From: a virus
Virus record (IMG/VR): IMGVR_UViG_3300015265_000010
Span: 1 to 35,701 of that record
DNA: 35,701 nt
Reading direction: 5' to 3' (one strand)
The first letter of the stretch is position 1; each line of letters opens with the position of its first letter. The notes under the pieces were generated by a model, which ran no database searches, was not told the origin of the DNA, and saw only the letters and a list, made by a program, of their open reading frames with translations. Positions 21,991 to 28,383 of the stretch are shown in pieces. The position numbers and the translations under genes are program-made.

Positions 21991-23351
21991 ACATCAAGGA
22001 ACCATACAGCCAGGAAGCTGAACAAGCCGTCTTGGGGGCGATGCTGATCAAGCCGGAGCTGATCGACATTTTGTCGGCTGATTTGAAGGAGTCTGATTTT
22101 TTCTTTGGTGATAACCGGGCAGTGTTCAAGGGGATCATGCAGCTGCGTGCGGCGAACATGCCGGTGGACTTCCTGACCGCCGGGGAAAAGATCGGCTTGC
22201 TGGATGATGGGACGCCGGCCTTTGCCTACACCGCCGAACTGCACAAGAACACGCCCAGCGCTGCAAATGCCAAGTCGTACGCCCAAACCGTGATCGCCCG
22301 CAGCATTGACCGCTCGCTGGTGACGGCCTGCTTCAACATCAACGAGATCGCGATTGGCGAGGGGAGCGCCGAGGACAAGATTGCCCAGGCCGTGGCCGAA
22401 ATCGGCTCGATTAACACCGGTTCGGGCGAGGTTGAAACCGTCAAGGCTGGCGACGTGTTGCGCCTGCATTTGGAAGAGCTGGAGCGCCGCGAATCACTGG
22501 GGGGCGCGATTGATGGGCTGAGTACCGGCATCGACTCGCTGGACAAGAAGATCAAAGGGCTGAAGAAGGCTGGCCTGTACATCGTCGCAGGGCGGCCGAA
22601 GATGGGCAAAACCACCTTTGCCATGAACATCGGCGACCACAACGCCGTACGCTGTGACAAGCAGGTCCTGGCCTTCAGCCTGGAAATGACTCACAAGCAG
22701 CTGATTGACAAGGCGCTGGCCTCGTTGGGCGGCATCCCGCTGAACGCGCTGCAGGATGGATCGGCGCTCAAGACCCATTCCAAGGAACTGCTCGACACCG
22801 GCGCACTGCTAGACGCATCAGGTTTGACGCTGTACGACCGCAAAGGGGCAACGATCAATCGCATCAGGTCGGTTTCAAGGCGTCACAAGATGCGCCACGG
22901 GCTCGATCTGATCATTGTCGACCATATCGGCCTGGTGGACGTCGACGACACCCGGGCGAGCGCCGTACAACGCATCAGCGAGATCACCCGGCAGCTGAAG
23001 TTGCTGGCCAAAGAACTGGACGTGCCGATCATTGCCCTGTCGCAACTCAACCGCGAACTGGAGAAACGCCCGAACAAGCGCCCTATCCCGTCGGACCTGC
23101 GCGACTCGGGATCGATCGAGCAAGACGCCGACATGATCATTTTTGTCTACCGCGATGAGGTCTACGAGCCGAACACCGAATATCGCGGCATCGCCGAGAT
23201 CATCATCGGTGTCGCCCGGGATGTTGAGCCCTGCACGCAGAAGGTCCGCTACCAGGGCAAGTACAGCCTGTTCAGCGACATGCGGGCGGATTACGAAGAG
23301 CCGGCGCCGCGCGAGAAGCGCAGCTATGCCACGACCTCCCTACTGGACTGA
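21987..23351 (+). CDS. dnaB: Replicative DNA helicase, DnaB family (454 aa)
   Basis: The N-terminal domain (residues 1-110, EAEQAVLGAMLI) and the RecA-like domain (from 170) are both complete. Walker A is GRPKMGKTT at 202-210, Walker B is LIIVDHIGLV near 310 and the sensor segment is VPIIALSQLNRELEKR. Length equals that of bacterial DnaB (about 470). The enzyme unwinds the fork in the cytoplasm and would be loaded by the initiator encoded just upstream. Having its own helicase frees the phage from capturing the host one. Confidence 0.95.
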   Translation: MNIKEPYSQEAEQAVLGAMLIKPELIDILSADLKESDFFFGDNRAVFKGIMQLRAANMPVDFLTAGEKIGLLDDGTPAFAYTAELHKNTPSAANAKSYAQTVIARSIDRSLVTACFNINEIAIGEGSAEDKIAQAVAEIGSINTGSGEVETVKAGDVLRLHLEELERRESLGGAIDGLSTGIDSLDKKIKGLKKAGLYIVAGRPKMGKTTFAMNIGDHNAVRCDKQVLAFSLEMTHKQLIDKALASLGGIPLNALQDGSALKTHSKELLDTGALLDASGLTLYDRKGATINRIRSVSRRHKMRHGLDLIIVDHIGLVDVDDTRASAVQRISEITRQLKLLAKELDVPIIALSQLNRELEKRPNKRPIPSDLRDSGSIEQDADMIIFVYRDEVYEPNTEYRGIAEIIIGVARDVEPCTQKVRYQGKYSLFSDMRADYEEPAPREKRSYATTSLLD

Positions 23352-23353
23352 CC

Positions 23354-23491
23354 ATGCGCCAATCAACCTTCAAGTCAGCGGCGCAGCTCGCCGCTGAATA
23401 CATTGACCGCCAGATCGCGCAGGCCAAAGACCCGGCGACCAAGGCGAAATTCGAAGAACTGAAAACCAAAACCGAGGGTAAAAGACCATGA
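23354..23491 (+). CDS. Small helical protein (45 aa)
   Basis: The frame encodes MRQSTFKSAAQLAAEYIDRQ, then a charged helix ending TKTEGKRP. It begins two bases after the helicase stop and ends overlapping the next start as ATGA. Function unknown. Its last nine codons coincide with the start cassette of the next gene, so that part may be shaped by the cassette. Confidence 0.5.
   Translation: MRQSTFKSAAQLAAEYIDRQIAQAKDPATKAKFEELKTKTEGKRP
23465..23491 (+). repeat. Start-site cassette, copy 3
   Basis: ACCAAAACCGAGG, then GTAAAA, then GACCATGA, ending at the start codon of the 213-residue gene. It matches the other four copies in order and spacing. Confidence 0.75.
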
Positions 23492-24129
23492 GCAACGCAA
23501 TCGAAACGACCAGAAGCACATTTGCCCAGCGAATGCATGATATGAGCCATCACGCTAGCGGTTGTGGCCGATCAACAGTTGAGCATCTACGGGTGTTAGA
23601 GGATTCTTTTGAGAATCATATCGAGGCCCTACGCCATGAGCTGACCTACCAGACCAATCGCGCAGCCGGCGCCATCGAAGAGCGCGACGCGATCCAAGGC
23701 CGCTTGCACGCCATCGATCACGCCTACAGCGAATCGCAGAAAGCGCTGGGCATTGCCGGTGACGAGATCCGCCGCCTACAGACGCTCATACAGCTGCATC
23801 GGCACGATAGAGATACATCGGCTCAAGATTCGGCAGAAAACGTCGCCAGCGCGAATACAGACGGCAATGCGCTGATGATTATCCTCGGGGCGCTGGTGGA
23901 TTCGCAGCGGATCGTCACCGATTGGCTGGTGCCGGACGGAATCAGGGCGAAAAAGGCCATGTCGAAGCTGGTGGCGGTGCTGGATAACGAGCGACTGGTG
24001 TTGGCTATGCGAAGCTTTGAGGGTGTAGCACATCCGACTTCCGCAACGGAGACTGCGGGATGCAGCCACCGATACGTTTACTTTCCGTTCGGCTCGCTCG
24101 CATGCATTGACTGCCGGAAGCCAGCATGA
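23488..24129 (+). CDS. Hypothetical protein with coiled coil and C-terminal Cys pair (213 aa)
   Basis: Residues 30-105 are a probable coiled coil (LEDSFENHIEALRHELTYQ ... YSESQKALGIAGDEIRRLQT). Residues 125-175 form a helical hairpin. The end, CSHRYVYFPFGSLACIDCRK, has two Cys groups able to bind zinc. It belongs to the exchangeable accessory genes between helicase and RusA. Function unknown. Confidence 0.65.
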   Translation: MSNAIETTRSTFAQRMHDMSHHASGCGRSTVEHLRVLEDSFENHIEALRHELTYQTNRAAGAIEERDAIQGRLHAIDHAYSESQKALGIAGDEIRRLQTLIQLHRHDRDTSAQDSAENVASANTDGNALMIILGALVDSQRIVTDWLVPDGIRAKKAMSKLVAVLDNERLVLAMRSFEGVAHPTSATETAGCSHRYVYFPFGSLACIDCRKPA

Positions 24130-24260
24130 CCAAGCGCACTTGGACGATTACCGTTACCGGCTACCGTCCGTTCCAGATGGTGCTGCTCGACGGGGCGCTA
24201 AACTACGAGCAAGCGCTACGCGAAGCCAGACTGATCTGGCCTGCCTGCAACGTGAGGTAA
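24126..24260 (+). CDS. Small hypothetical protein (44 aa)
   Basis: MTKRTWTITVTGYRPFQMVL and 24 more residues, with a beta-strand start and a helix (YEQALREARLIWP). Both ends fit a tightly packed operon: the ATG overlaps the upstream stop, and its GTGAGG serves as ribosome site for the next gene. The sequence looks like that of a real small phage protein; its role is unknown. Confidence 0.6.
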   Translation: MTKRTWTITVTGYRPFQMVLLDGALNYEQALREARLIWPACNVR

Positions 24261-24263
24261 CTG

Positions 24264-24371
24264 GTGCCAAAAGCGAACTGGAAACGATGGGTCGACCGCC
24301 TGTTCTGGTTCGCCTTTGGCGCCGCCCTGAGCAACTACGCCACCATCCTGTTTTTTATGGTGATGAAATGA
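24264..24371 (+). CDS. Tiny membrane protein (35 aa)
   Basis: A GTG start six bases after GAGG gives a basic N-terminus (MPKANWKRWVDR) and one membrane helix (LFWFAFGAALSNYATILFFM). The positive end should stay in the cytoplasm. Function unknown. Confidence 0.5.
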   Translation: MPKANWKRWVDRLFWFAFGAALSNYATILFFMVMK

Positions 24372-24395
24372 CCAAGACCGAGGGAAGACCAATGA
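24371..24395 (+). repeat. Start-site cassette, copy 4
   Basis: ACCAAGACCGAGG, then GAA, then GACCAATGA, ending at the chosen start codon of the 91-residue gene. In this copy the cassette is itself open in frame (TKTEGRP), so translation could also begin at 24368. Confidence 0.7.
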
Positions 24396-24667
24396 GCGAC
24401 AAAATGCGGAAAGAGTTTGAGGTGTGGATTATATCTAACTGGCCAAACCAGTCGCTGGCCCGGTTCAATGCGCTTCATGGGGAGGCCGATGGTGAATACC
24501 AGGGCTTCACCGTCCAGCATTGCTGGGACGCATGGAAAGCATCCCGCGAATCGCTGGTGATTGAGCTGTCAGAACACTTTGAATTCGATAATCCAGGCGA
24601 AGCAGTAGATGTGCTAAAAGCATGCCGTGAAGCCATCGAAGCCGCCGGCCCGAAGGTGAAGCCATGA
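24392..24667 (+). CDS. Hypothetical accessory protein (91 aa)
   Basis: The protein begins MSDKMRKEFEVWIISNWPNQ and contains a central QHCWDAWKASRESLVIEL. This layout (acidic helix, then a W-x-A-W-K-A-S-R segment) is a very common phage family of unknown role, often found in early operons. GAGGGA is six bases before the ATG; an in-frame ATG at 24368 would add eight cassette-encoded residues. Confidence 0.65.
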   Translation: MSDKMRKEFEVWIISNWPNQSLARFNALHGEADGEYQGFTVQHCWDAWKASRESLVIELSEHFEFDNPGEAVDVLKACREAIEAAGPKVKP

Positions 24668-24978
24668 GCGATTACAGCGAACTGAGGCGGCTGGCTGAGG
24701 CTGCAAGGGATAATTGCCCTATCTGGTATGCAGCTGATTGCTTTTCGTTGCGCCATATGGATCTTGGCGATAGTGGATTTGTTGCCGAAGCAAATCCACG
24801 GGTGGTACTTGCGCTGATCGATGAAGTCGAATCGCTGCGAAAAATTACCGCTGAGCTCCGCCGGTGGGCGATGTGCGAAAACCTACATCACGAAAAGGAT
24901 GATCAGCATAGGCATGACCAGCCATGTAAGGTGCTGGCGCGCATTGACGCCGCCATGAGCAAGGAGCCAAAGCCATGA
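24664..24978 (+). CDS. Hypothetical accessory protein (104 aa)
   Basis: MSDYSELRRLAEAARDNCPI begins a helical protein that continues with ANPRVVLALIDEVESLRK, a phrase typical of Ead/Ea22-like phage accessory proteins. A His-rich loop (HHEKDDQHRHDQPC) near residue 80 might bind metal. The start overlaps the upstream stop. Function unknown. Confidence 0.65.
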   Translation: MSDYSELRRLAEAARDNCPIWYAADCFSLRHMDLGDSGFVAEANPRVVLALIDEVESLRKITAELRRWAMCENLHHEKDDQHRHDQPCKVLARIDAAMSKEPKP

Positions 24979-25064
24979 TCCACTTCATCGCCCGCGCCAT
25001 GGGCTATTGGCTGCTGGTCTCGGCGGTGATGTTTACCGTCTGGTTTTTCGCGGTGACGACGTAA
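24975..25064 (+). CDS. Tiny membrane protein (29 aa)
   Basis: MIHFIARAMGYWLLVSAVMF and nine more residues form one membrane helix. The ATG overlaps the preceding stop as ATGA, and the stop is followed by the AAGGGA used by rusA. Too short for a function call. Confidence 0.45.
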   Translation: MIHFIARAMGYWLLVSAVMFTVWFFAVTT

Positions 25065-25074
25065 GGGAATGCGC

Positions 25075-25506
25075 ATGAGCGAAGTGTTTATCTGCATGCC
25101 CGGCAAGCCGGTTCCTAAGGGGAGGCCGAGAGCAGCACGAATTGGGGGCTTCATTCACATGTACACGCCCAAGACCACGCAGGTATTTGAGACAGCCTGT
25201 GCGGCCGAGGCGATGGCATCGATGCAGGGGCGCGAGCCCATGAGCGGGCCGATCAAGATCCGCATGGAAATCTTCGTGCCAATCCCGGCGAGTTACCGAA
25301 AGGCCGACAAGGAGGACTGTCGATCCGGTCGAAAGCTGCCAACAGCCACAGCCGATATCGACAACATCGCCAAATCGGTGATGGATGCGTTCAACGGCGT
25401 GGTCTGGCTGGATGACAGTCAAGTCGTGGATGCTCACCTGACCAAACGTTTCGCCGATGAGCCCTGTATCACCGCAACCGTCACACAGCTTGATTTGCAA
25501 TCTTGA
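25075..25506 (+). CDS. rusA: RusA-family Holliday junction resolvase (143 aa)
   Basis: The catalytic segment ADIDNIAKSVMDAFNG (residues 93-108) and the following WLDDSQVVD give the conserved acidic residues D94, D96, D104 and D113/D114 with K100. The N-terminus MPGKPVPKGRPRA is also typical. RusA dimers cut four-way junctions symmetrically; in phages this resolves recombination and branched replication products before packaging. ATG 25075 is six bases after AAGGGA; ATG 25069 is too close. It ends the early rightward gene block. Confidence 0.92.
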   Translation: MSEVFICMPGKPVPKGRPRAARIGGFIHMYTPKTTQVFETACAAEAMASMQGREPMSGPIKIRMEIFVPIPASYRKADKEDCRSGRKLPTATADIDNIAKSVMDAFNGVVWLDDSQVVDAHLTKRFADEPCITATVTQLDLQS

Positions 25507-25920
25507 CCAGCTGTACCATCGACCCCGCAGGCGGTGTACTGGTCTGCGCTGGGTCCTCGGCCCTTGAGCCTGCCGGCCTCGCCCCACGCACGGGGCTTCG
25601 AATTCAGAGGAAGTGAAACAGCAGACCGCTGCGGATCAGGCCTCAACACTCCGCCCTCGTGGCGCCGGATCAGGGTAACCGGCACTTACAACCAACGCCA
25701 GCGACGTGGCGAACAGCTGCCACCAGCCCGCATCACGCGGAAACCATCAGCGACAATGCCAGCACAGGCCCTGAAATCCTGTTAGCTTCTGGTGGCAAGG
25801 ATTGGGGGTTCCCAGTCGAACGTTCGGTGTTATCAACCGACGGCGCGGGATGCGTCGAGAAATCTGTCCTGACTCAGGCCGATAAGCCTCTCGCAGAAGC
25901 TCAAATCTTCGGTGCAACAC
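25507..25920 (+). other. Gene-free stretch, possibly structured RNA
   Basis: No convincing protein is encoded here on either strand. Several short inverted repeats are present: GACCAG...CTGGTC (25505-25544), GCCCC/GGGGC (25581-25596), CGCCA/TGGCG near 25700 and the palindrome CGAACGTTCG (25817-25826). The stretch ends in a terminator, so it is probably transcribed as the 3' part of the early message. I see no tRNA cloverleaf. Confidence 0.45.
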
Positions 25921-25952
25921 AAAAGCCCGGCTCTAAACCAGCTGGGCTTTTT
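25921..25952 (+). terminator. Rho-independent terminator of the rightward early operon
   Basis: AAAAGCCCGGCT and AGCTGGGCTTTT form a 12-base stem with one G-U pair and a seven-base loop, running into T5. It separates the early operon from the membrane-protein block. Confidence 0.85.
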
Positions 25953-25981
25953 CATGCCCGAAACACTTGCTCAAAGCCCGG

Positions 25982-25990
25982 TGCTATGAT
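25982..25990 (+). promoter_or_regulatory. Extended -10 promoter before the holin-like genes
   Basis: TGCTATGAT is an extended -10 (TGnTATGAT). No good -35 is visible. Transcription would start near 25997, just after the preceding terminator and about 28 bases before the first holin-like gene. Confidence 0.5.
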
Positions 25991-26024
25991 TGCGCCATGA
26001 CAAAACATCTTGGAGCTGGCGCCG

Positions 26025-26405
26025 ATGAGTGCTGAAGTAATCGCAGGTACGGCAGCAGGCGTCGCCGCAGCCGGAGCGGCCTTGGTCTTCGACCAGAGCC
26101 TGGCCATGGCTTCAACGGGTGGGTGCTTCTTTTTTTTAGCTGTATCGATCACCATTCCCCTGCAAACCCGCCTGTTCTTCAGCGTCGGCTCCTTCATCCT
26201 CGGCTACATCGTCGGCCTGATGTTCATGGCCTACGGTGGCCTGAGCGGCATCGCGGCAGGACTGGCGTTCGTGGCCTCGGCGCTGGGTTCCTCACTGTTC
26301 GGCAGCCTGCACAACTGGGCCAATGGTGGCCCTACTCCTCGATGGGTCATGTTTATAGTGAGGTTCCTCCCTTTCAGCATGAAGAAGAGTGACCCCCATG
26401 ACTGA
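26025..26405 (+). CDS. Holin-like membrane protein (126 aa)
   Basis: At least three hydrophobic segments are visible, at about residues 4-22 (IAGTAAGVAAAGAALVF), 34-48 and 55-95, with a basic C-terminus. GGAG lies nine bases before the ATG. The adjacent gene also resembles a holin family, so this may be one of a pair forming or timing the lysis pore. Family membership is tentative. Confidence 0.6.
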   Translation: MSAEVIAGTAAGVAAAGAALVFDQSLAMASTGGCFFFLAVSITIPLQTRLFFSVGSFILGYIVGLMFMAYGGLSGIAAGLAFVASALGSSLFGSLHNWANGGPTPRWVMFIVRFLPFSMKKSDPHD

Positions 26406-26715
26406 ATACACCTGGATCGCTCCAGTACTCTTGTCCATTCGCGGCTGTAGCCACTTCCTGATCTTCCTGCGCGTGGCCACCTACACCACCGACGGCGCTT
26501 CCAGGCATCGGAAGATCGTCGGAATCTGTGCCGCCGCATTCGCCGGTGCCAATCTGGCCGAGTCGATCAGAATTGCCAGTAATTTTTATGCATACCTCGG
26601 TAACGTCGAGCCTTACCTACCAGTTATAATGATTTTCGTGCTGGTGTTCGTCACGTGGTCAGGCGGCAACCTCGCGAAATTTCTCCCACGCAAGATCCTT
26701 GAGAGACTCCCTTGA
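26398..26715 (+). CDS. Phage holin, 3TM family (105 aa)
   Basis: Three hydrophobic helices are spaced as in the Phage_holin_3_7 group: residues 7-25, 41-60 and 72-90, followed by SGGNLAKFLPRKI, a typical end. The start overlaps the upstream gene by eight bases. With the preceding gene it could form a lysis unit; the endolysin candidate, however, lies far away at 9257. Confidence 0.6.
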   Translation: MTEYTWIAPVLLSIRGCSHFLIFLRVATYTTDGASRHRKIVGICAAAFAGANLAESIRIASNFYAYLGNVEPYLPVIMIFVLVFVTWSGGNLAKFLPRKILERLP

Positions 26716-26837
26716 TGCGAAAACAGATCAGTTCCACCAAGAAGCCCGGTAACGGCATGTACGCCGGCGGCACCGACAAGCCCGCCAAGATCACTCGCCC
26801 CGCCGCACCCGCGCCAAGCAAAAAGAAACCCGCATGA
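26715..26837 (+). CDS. Small basic protein (40 aa)
   Basis: MRKQISSTKKPGNGMYAGGT and a Lys/Pro/Ala tail, strongly basic and probably disordered. Start and stop overlap both neighbours (TGATG and ATGA), which supports translation. Function unknown. Confidence 0.5.
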   Translation: MRKQISSTKKPGNGMYAGGTDKPAKITRPAAPAPSKKKPA

Positions 26838-27178
26838 TTGCCCTGCTGATCCACTTCCTCGGCAGCCTGCTGATTGATTCGGCCGTTCCGCCATACGTGG
26901 TATCAGCAGACGCCTACTTCCTCGCCTGGTGGTACGCCGCCTTCGCCGCCGTCGATTTGATCGCCCTATGCCTGGCTACCCCAAGGCTGCGCATCATCCT
27001 CGCCCTGTCGTTCGCCTGGAGCGCCGCGCTGTCCATCGAGAGCCTGATGCTGAAAGACATCCTGCAACGCCGCGACTGGAGCATGCAGGTGCTGATCGAT
27101 AGCACGCTGTTCGTGTACCTGATCCTGTTACTCTTCAGGCTCAAAGCCAAAACCAAAACCGAGAGACAACGACCATGA
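26834..27178 (+). CDS. Membrane protein (114 aa)
   Basis: Three or four hydrophobic helices: residues 2-20, 28-47, 53-68 and 85-100, then a basic tail (RLKAKTKTERQRP). It lies directly behind the two holin-like genes and could be a further lysis or superinfection protein. The last codons coincide with the next start cassette. No family recognised. Confidence 0.6.
   Translation: MIALLIHFLGSLLIDSAVPPYVVSADAYFLAWWYAAFAAVDLIALCLATPRLRIILALSFAWSAALSIESLMLKDILQRRDWSMQVLIDSTLFVYLILLLFRLKAKTKTERQRP
27152..27178 (+). repeat. Start-site cassette, copy 5
   Basis: ACCAAAACCGAG, then AGACAAC, then GACCATGA, ending at the start of the Gp49-family gene. Order and spacing match the other four copies. Confidence 0.75.
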
Positions 27179-27573
27179 GTGATGACCAGATCGAACAAGA
27201 GATCCAAGCCAAAGGCCTGACCGCGCCGCGTGTTACCCCGGACGACCTGCAAAAGAATATTGCCAGCGAACATTATTTCACTGCCGGCGAAGGCGTGATT
27301 GGCGCATTTGCTGCTGACGAGCTTCGCAAGAATGCCGGCGATGCGACCGTCCAAGCTGGAGCTGCTCACCCAGACCTGCTGAAGCCAAGCCTTAACCTGC
27401 TGACCTTCTGTGTTCTGGTCTTGCGTAATGGATTCACCGTCACTGGTGAATCAGCCTGCGCCAGCCCTGAGAACTTCGATCCGGAGATTGGCCGCAAGAT
27501 CGCCCGTCAGAACGCCGAGCAGAAGATCTGGCCACTCATGGGCTACGCCCTAAAGCAGAAGCTTTCCGAATAA
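27175..27573 (+). CDS. N4 Gp49 / Sf6 gp66 family protein (132 aa)
   Basis: The signature is in the second half: FCVLVLRNGFTVTGESACAS, then PENFDPEIGRKIARQNAEQK and WPLMGYALKQKL. This matches the N4 Gp49/Sf6 gene 66 family, widespread in phages and of unknown role. The N-terminal 45 residues look like an added segment. It is the last gene before a terminator. Confidence 0.85.
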   Translation: MSDDQIEQEIQAKGLTAPRVTPDDLQKNIASEHYFTAGEGVIGAFAADELRKNAGDATVQAGAAHPDLLKPSLNLLTFCVLVLRNGFTVTGESACASPENFDPEIGRKIARQNAEQKIWPLMGYALKQKLSE

Positions 27574-27592
27574 TCAGCAGAAAACACCAATT

Positions 27593-27618
27593 AATCCCGG
27601 CCAAGCGCCGGGATTTTT
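27593..27618 (+). terminator. Rho-independent terminator after the Gp49-family gene
   Basis: AATCCCGGC and GCCGGGATT form a nine-base stem with a five-base loop, followed by TTT (five T in all). The T run is shared with the -35 of the next promoter. Confidence 0.85.
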
Positions 27619-27646
27619 GTCTCTGCACGGCGCAAAGCGCTATTAT
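27617..27646 (+). promoter_or_regulatory. Promoter of the packaging/head operon
   Basis: TTGTCT (27617-27622), an 18-base spacer and TATTAT (27641-27646). Transcription would begin near 27653, some 27 bases before the first gene. It overlaps the end of the preceding terminator. Confidence 0.6.
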
Positions 27647-27679
27647 CTTGCTCAATTCCCACCAAAGCCGAGATAAACA

Positions 27680-27952
27680 ATGATCAGAACATTCAAGGAA
27701 AAGGCGCCGACCGTGCAGGCCGTCGAGTTCACCAACGTGCTGGCGCAAAGCCCTGAGGTGGCCAACTTGATTGGCGCCACTTCTCTGTCGGTCGATGTGA
27801 CCAACAAGCGCACCGTGTTCATCATCGAACTGAACAAGGATGACGCGCTGGTCTCGCATACCGTGGCTGAAGGCCAGATCGTCGGCCTGATCAACGACCA
27901 GGTGGTGGTGATGGATGCCACTGAGTTCTACGCCAAGTACGAGGCGATCTAA
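27680..27952 (+). CDS. Hypothetical protein heading the late operon (90 aa)
   Basis: MIRTFKEKAPTVQAVEFTNV begins a small mixed alpha/beta protein with SVDVTNKRTVFIIEL and QVVVMDATEFYAKY. Proteins starting in this way are frequent in phages, often just before the terminase. Its stop overlaps the small terminase start as TAATG. Function unknown. Confidence 0.65.
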   Translation: MIRTFKEKAPTVQAVEFTNVLAQSPEVANLIGATSLSVDVTNKRTVFIIELNKDDALVSHTVAEGQIVGLINDQVVVMDATEFYAKYEAI

Positions 27953-28383
27953 TGGCAGGCGGGCGACCAACCAAGTACAGCAAGGCGCACATCAAGGTAG
28001 TGAAGGCCCTGGCTAAGCTCGGGGCAACCGACCCTGAGGTGGCGCAGGCGCTTGGTGTCGCCCTTTCAACCGTGAATCTGTGGAAGGTGCAACACCCAGA
28101 GTTTTCGGAAGCTATGAAGGTTTCCAAGGACATAGCGAATGAACGCGTGGTTGAATCGCTGTGGAAAAGGGCCAATGGATACAGCGCGATCGAGACCGAT
28201 ATCCGGGTGATTGACGGCAAGGTGGTGCAGACCGAAGTGGTCCGGCACTACCCGCCCGACCCAACCTGCATGATCTTCTTCCTGAAGAACCGCGACAAAG
28301 CCAACTGGCGCGACAAACACGAGTTTGAACACTCCGGCGGCATTTCCGTGGTCAAGATCGACGGCACCGATGAGGCCCTTTGA
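27952..28383 (+). CDS. Terminase small subunit (143 aa)
   Basis: Residues 10-55 form a helix-turn-helix (KVVKALAKLGATDPEVAQAL ... STVNLWKVQHPEF), the DNA-recognition part. Then an oligomerisation helix (FSEAMKVSKDIANERVVESL) and a C-terminal part with PDPTCMIFFLKNRDKANWRD, a phrase typical of phage small terminases. It would recognise the pac site and start headful packaging. It overlaps the large subunit gene. Confidence 0.85.
   Translation: MAGGRPTKYSKAHIKVVKALAKLGATDPEVAQALGVALSTVNLWKVQHPEFSEAMKVSKDIANERVVESLWKRANGYSAIETDIRVIDGKVVQTEVVRHYPPDPTCMIFFLKNRDKANWRDKHEFEHSGGISVVKIDGTDEAL

Noticed and set aside
18356-24395. CRISPR array
   Set aside because: The repeats at start codons are few, irregularly spaced by kilobases and lack spacers of constant size.
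25581-25596. GCCCC/GGGGC hairpin as a terminator
   Set aside because: No T run follows on either strand, and a proper terminator lies at 25921-25952.
25507-25920. tRNA gene
   Set aside because: TTCGAAT-like pieces occur, but no acceptor stem, anticodon arm and T arm could be lined up.
25659-26000. Plus-strand frame of 113 codons in the gene-free stretch
   Set aside because: No ribosome site, unusual composition, and it runs through the terminator hairpin and the next promoter.
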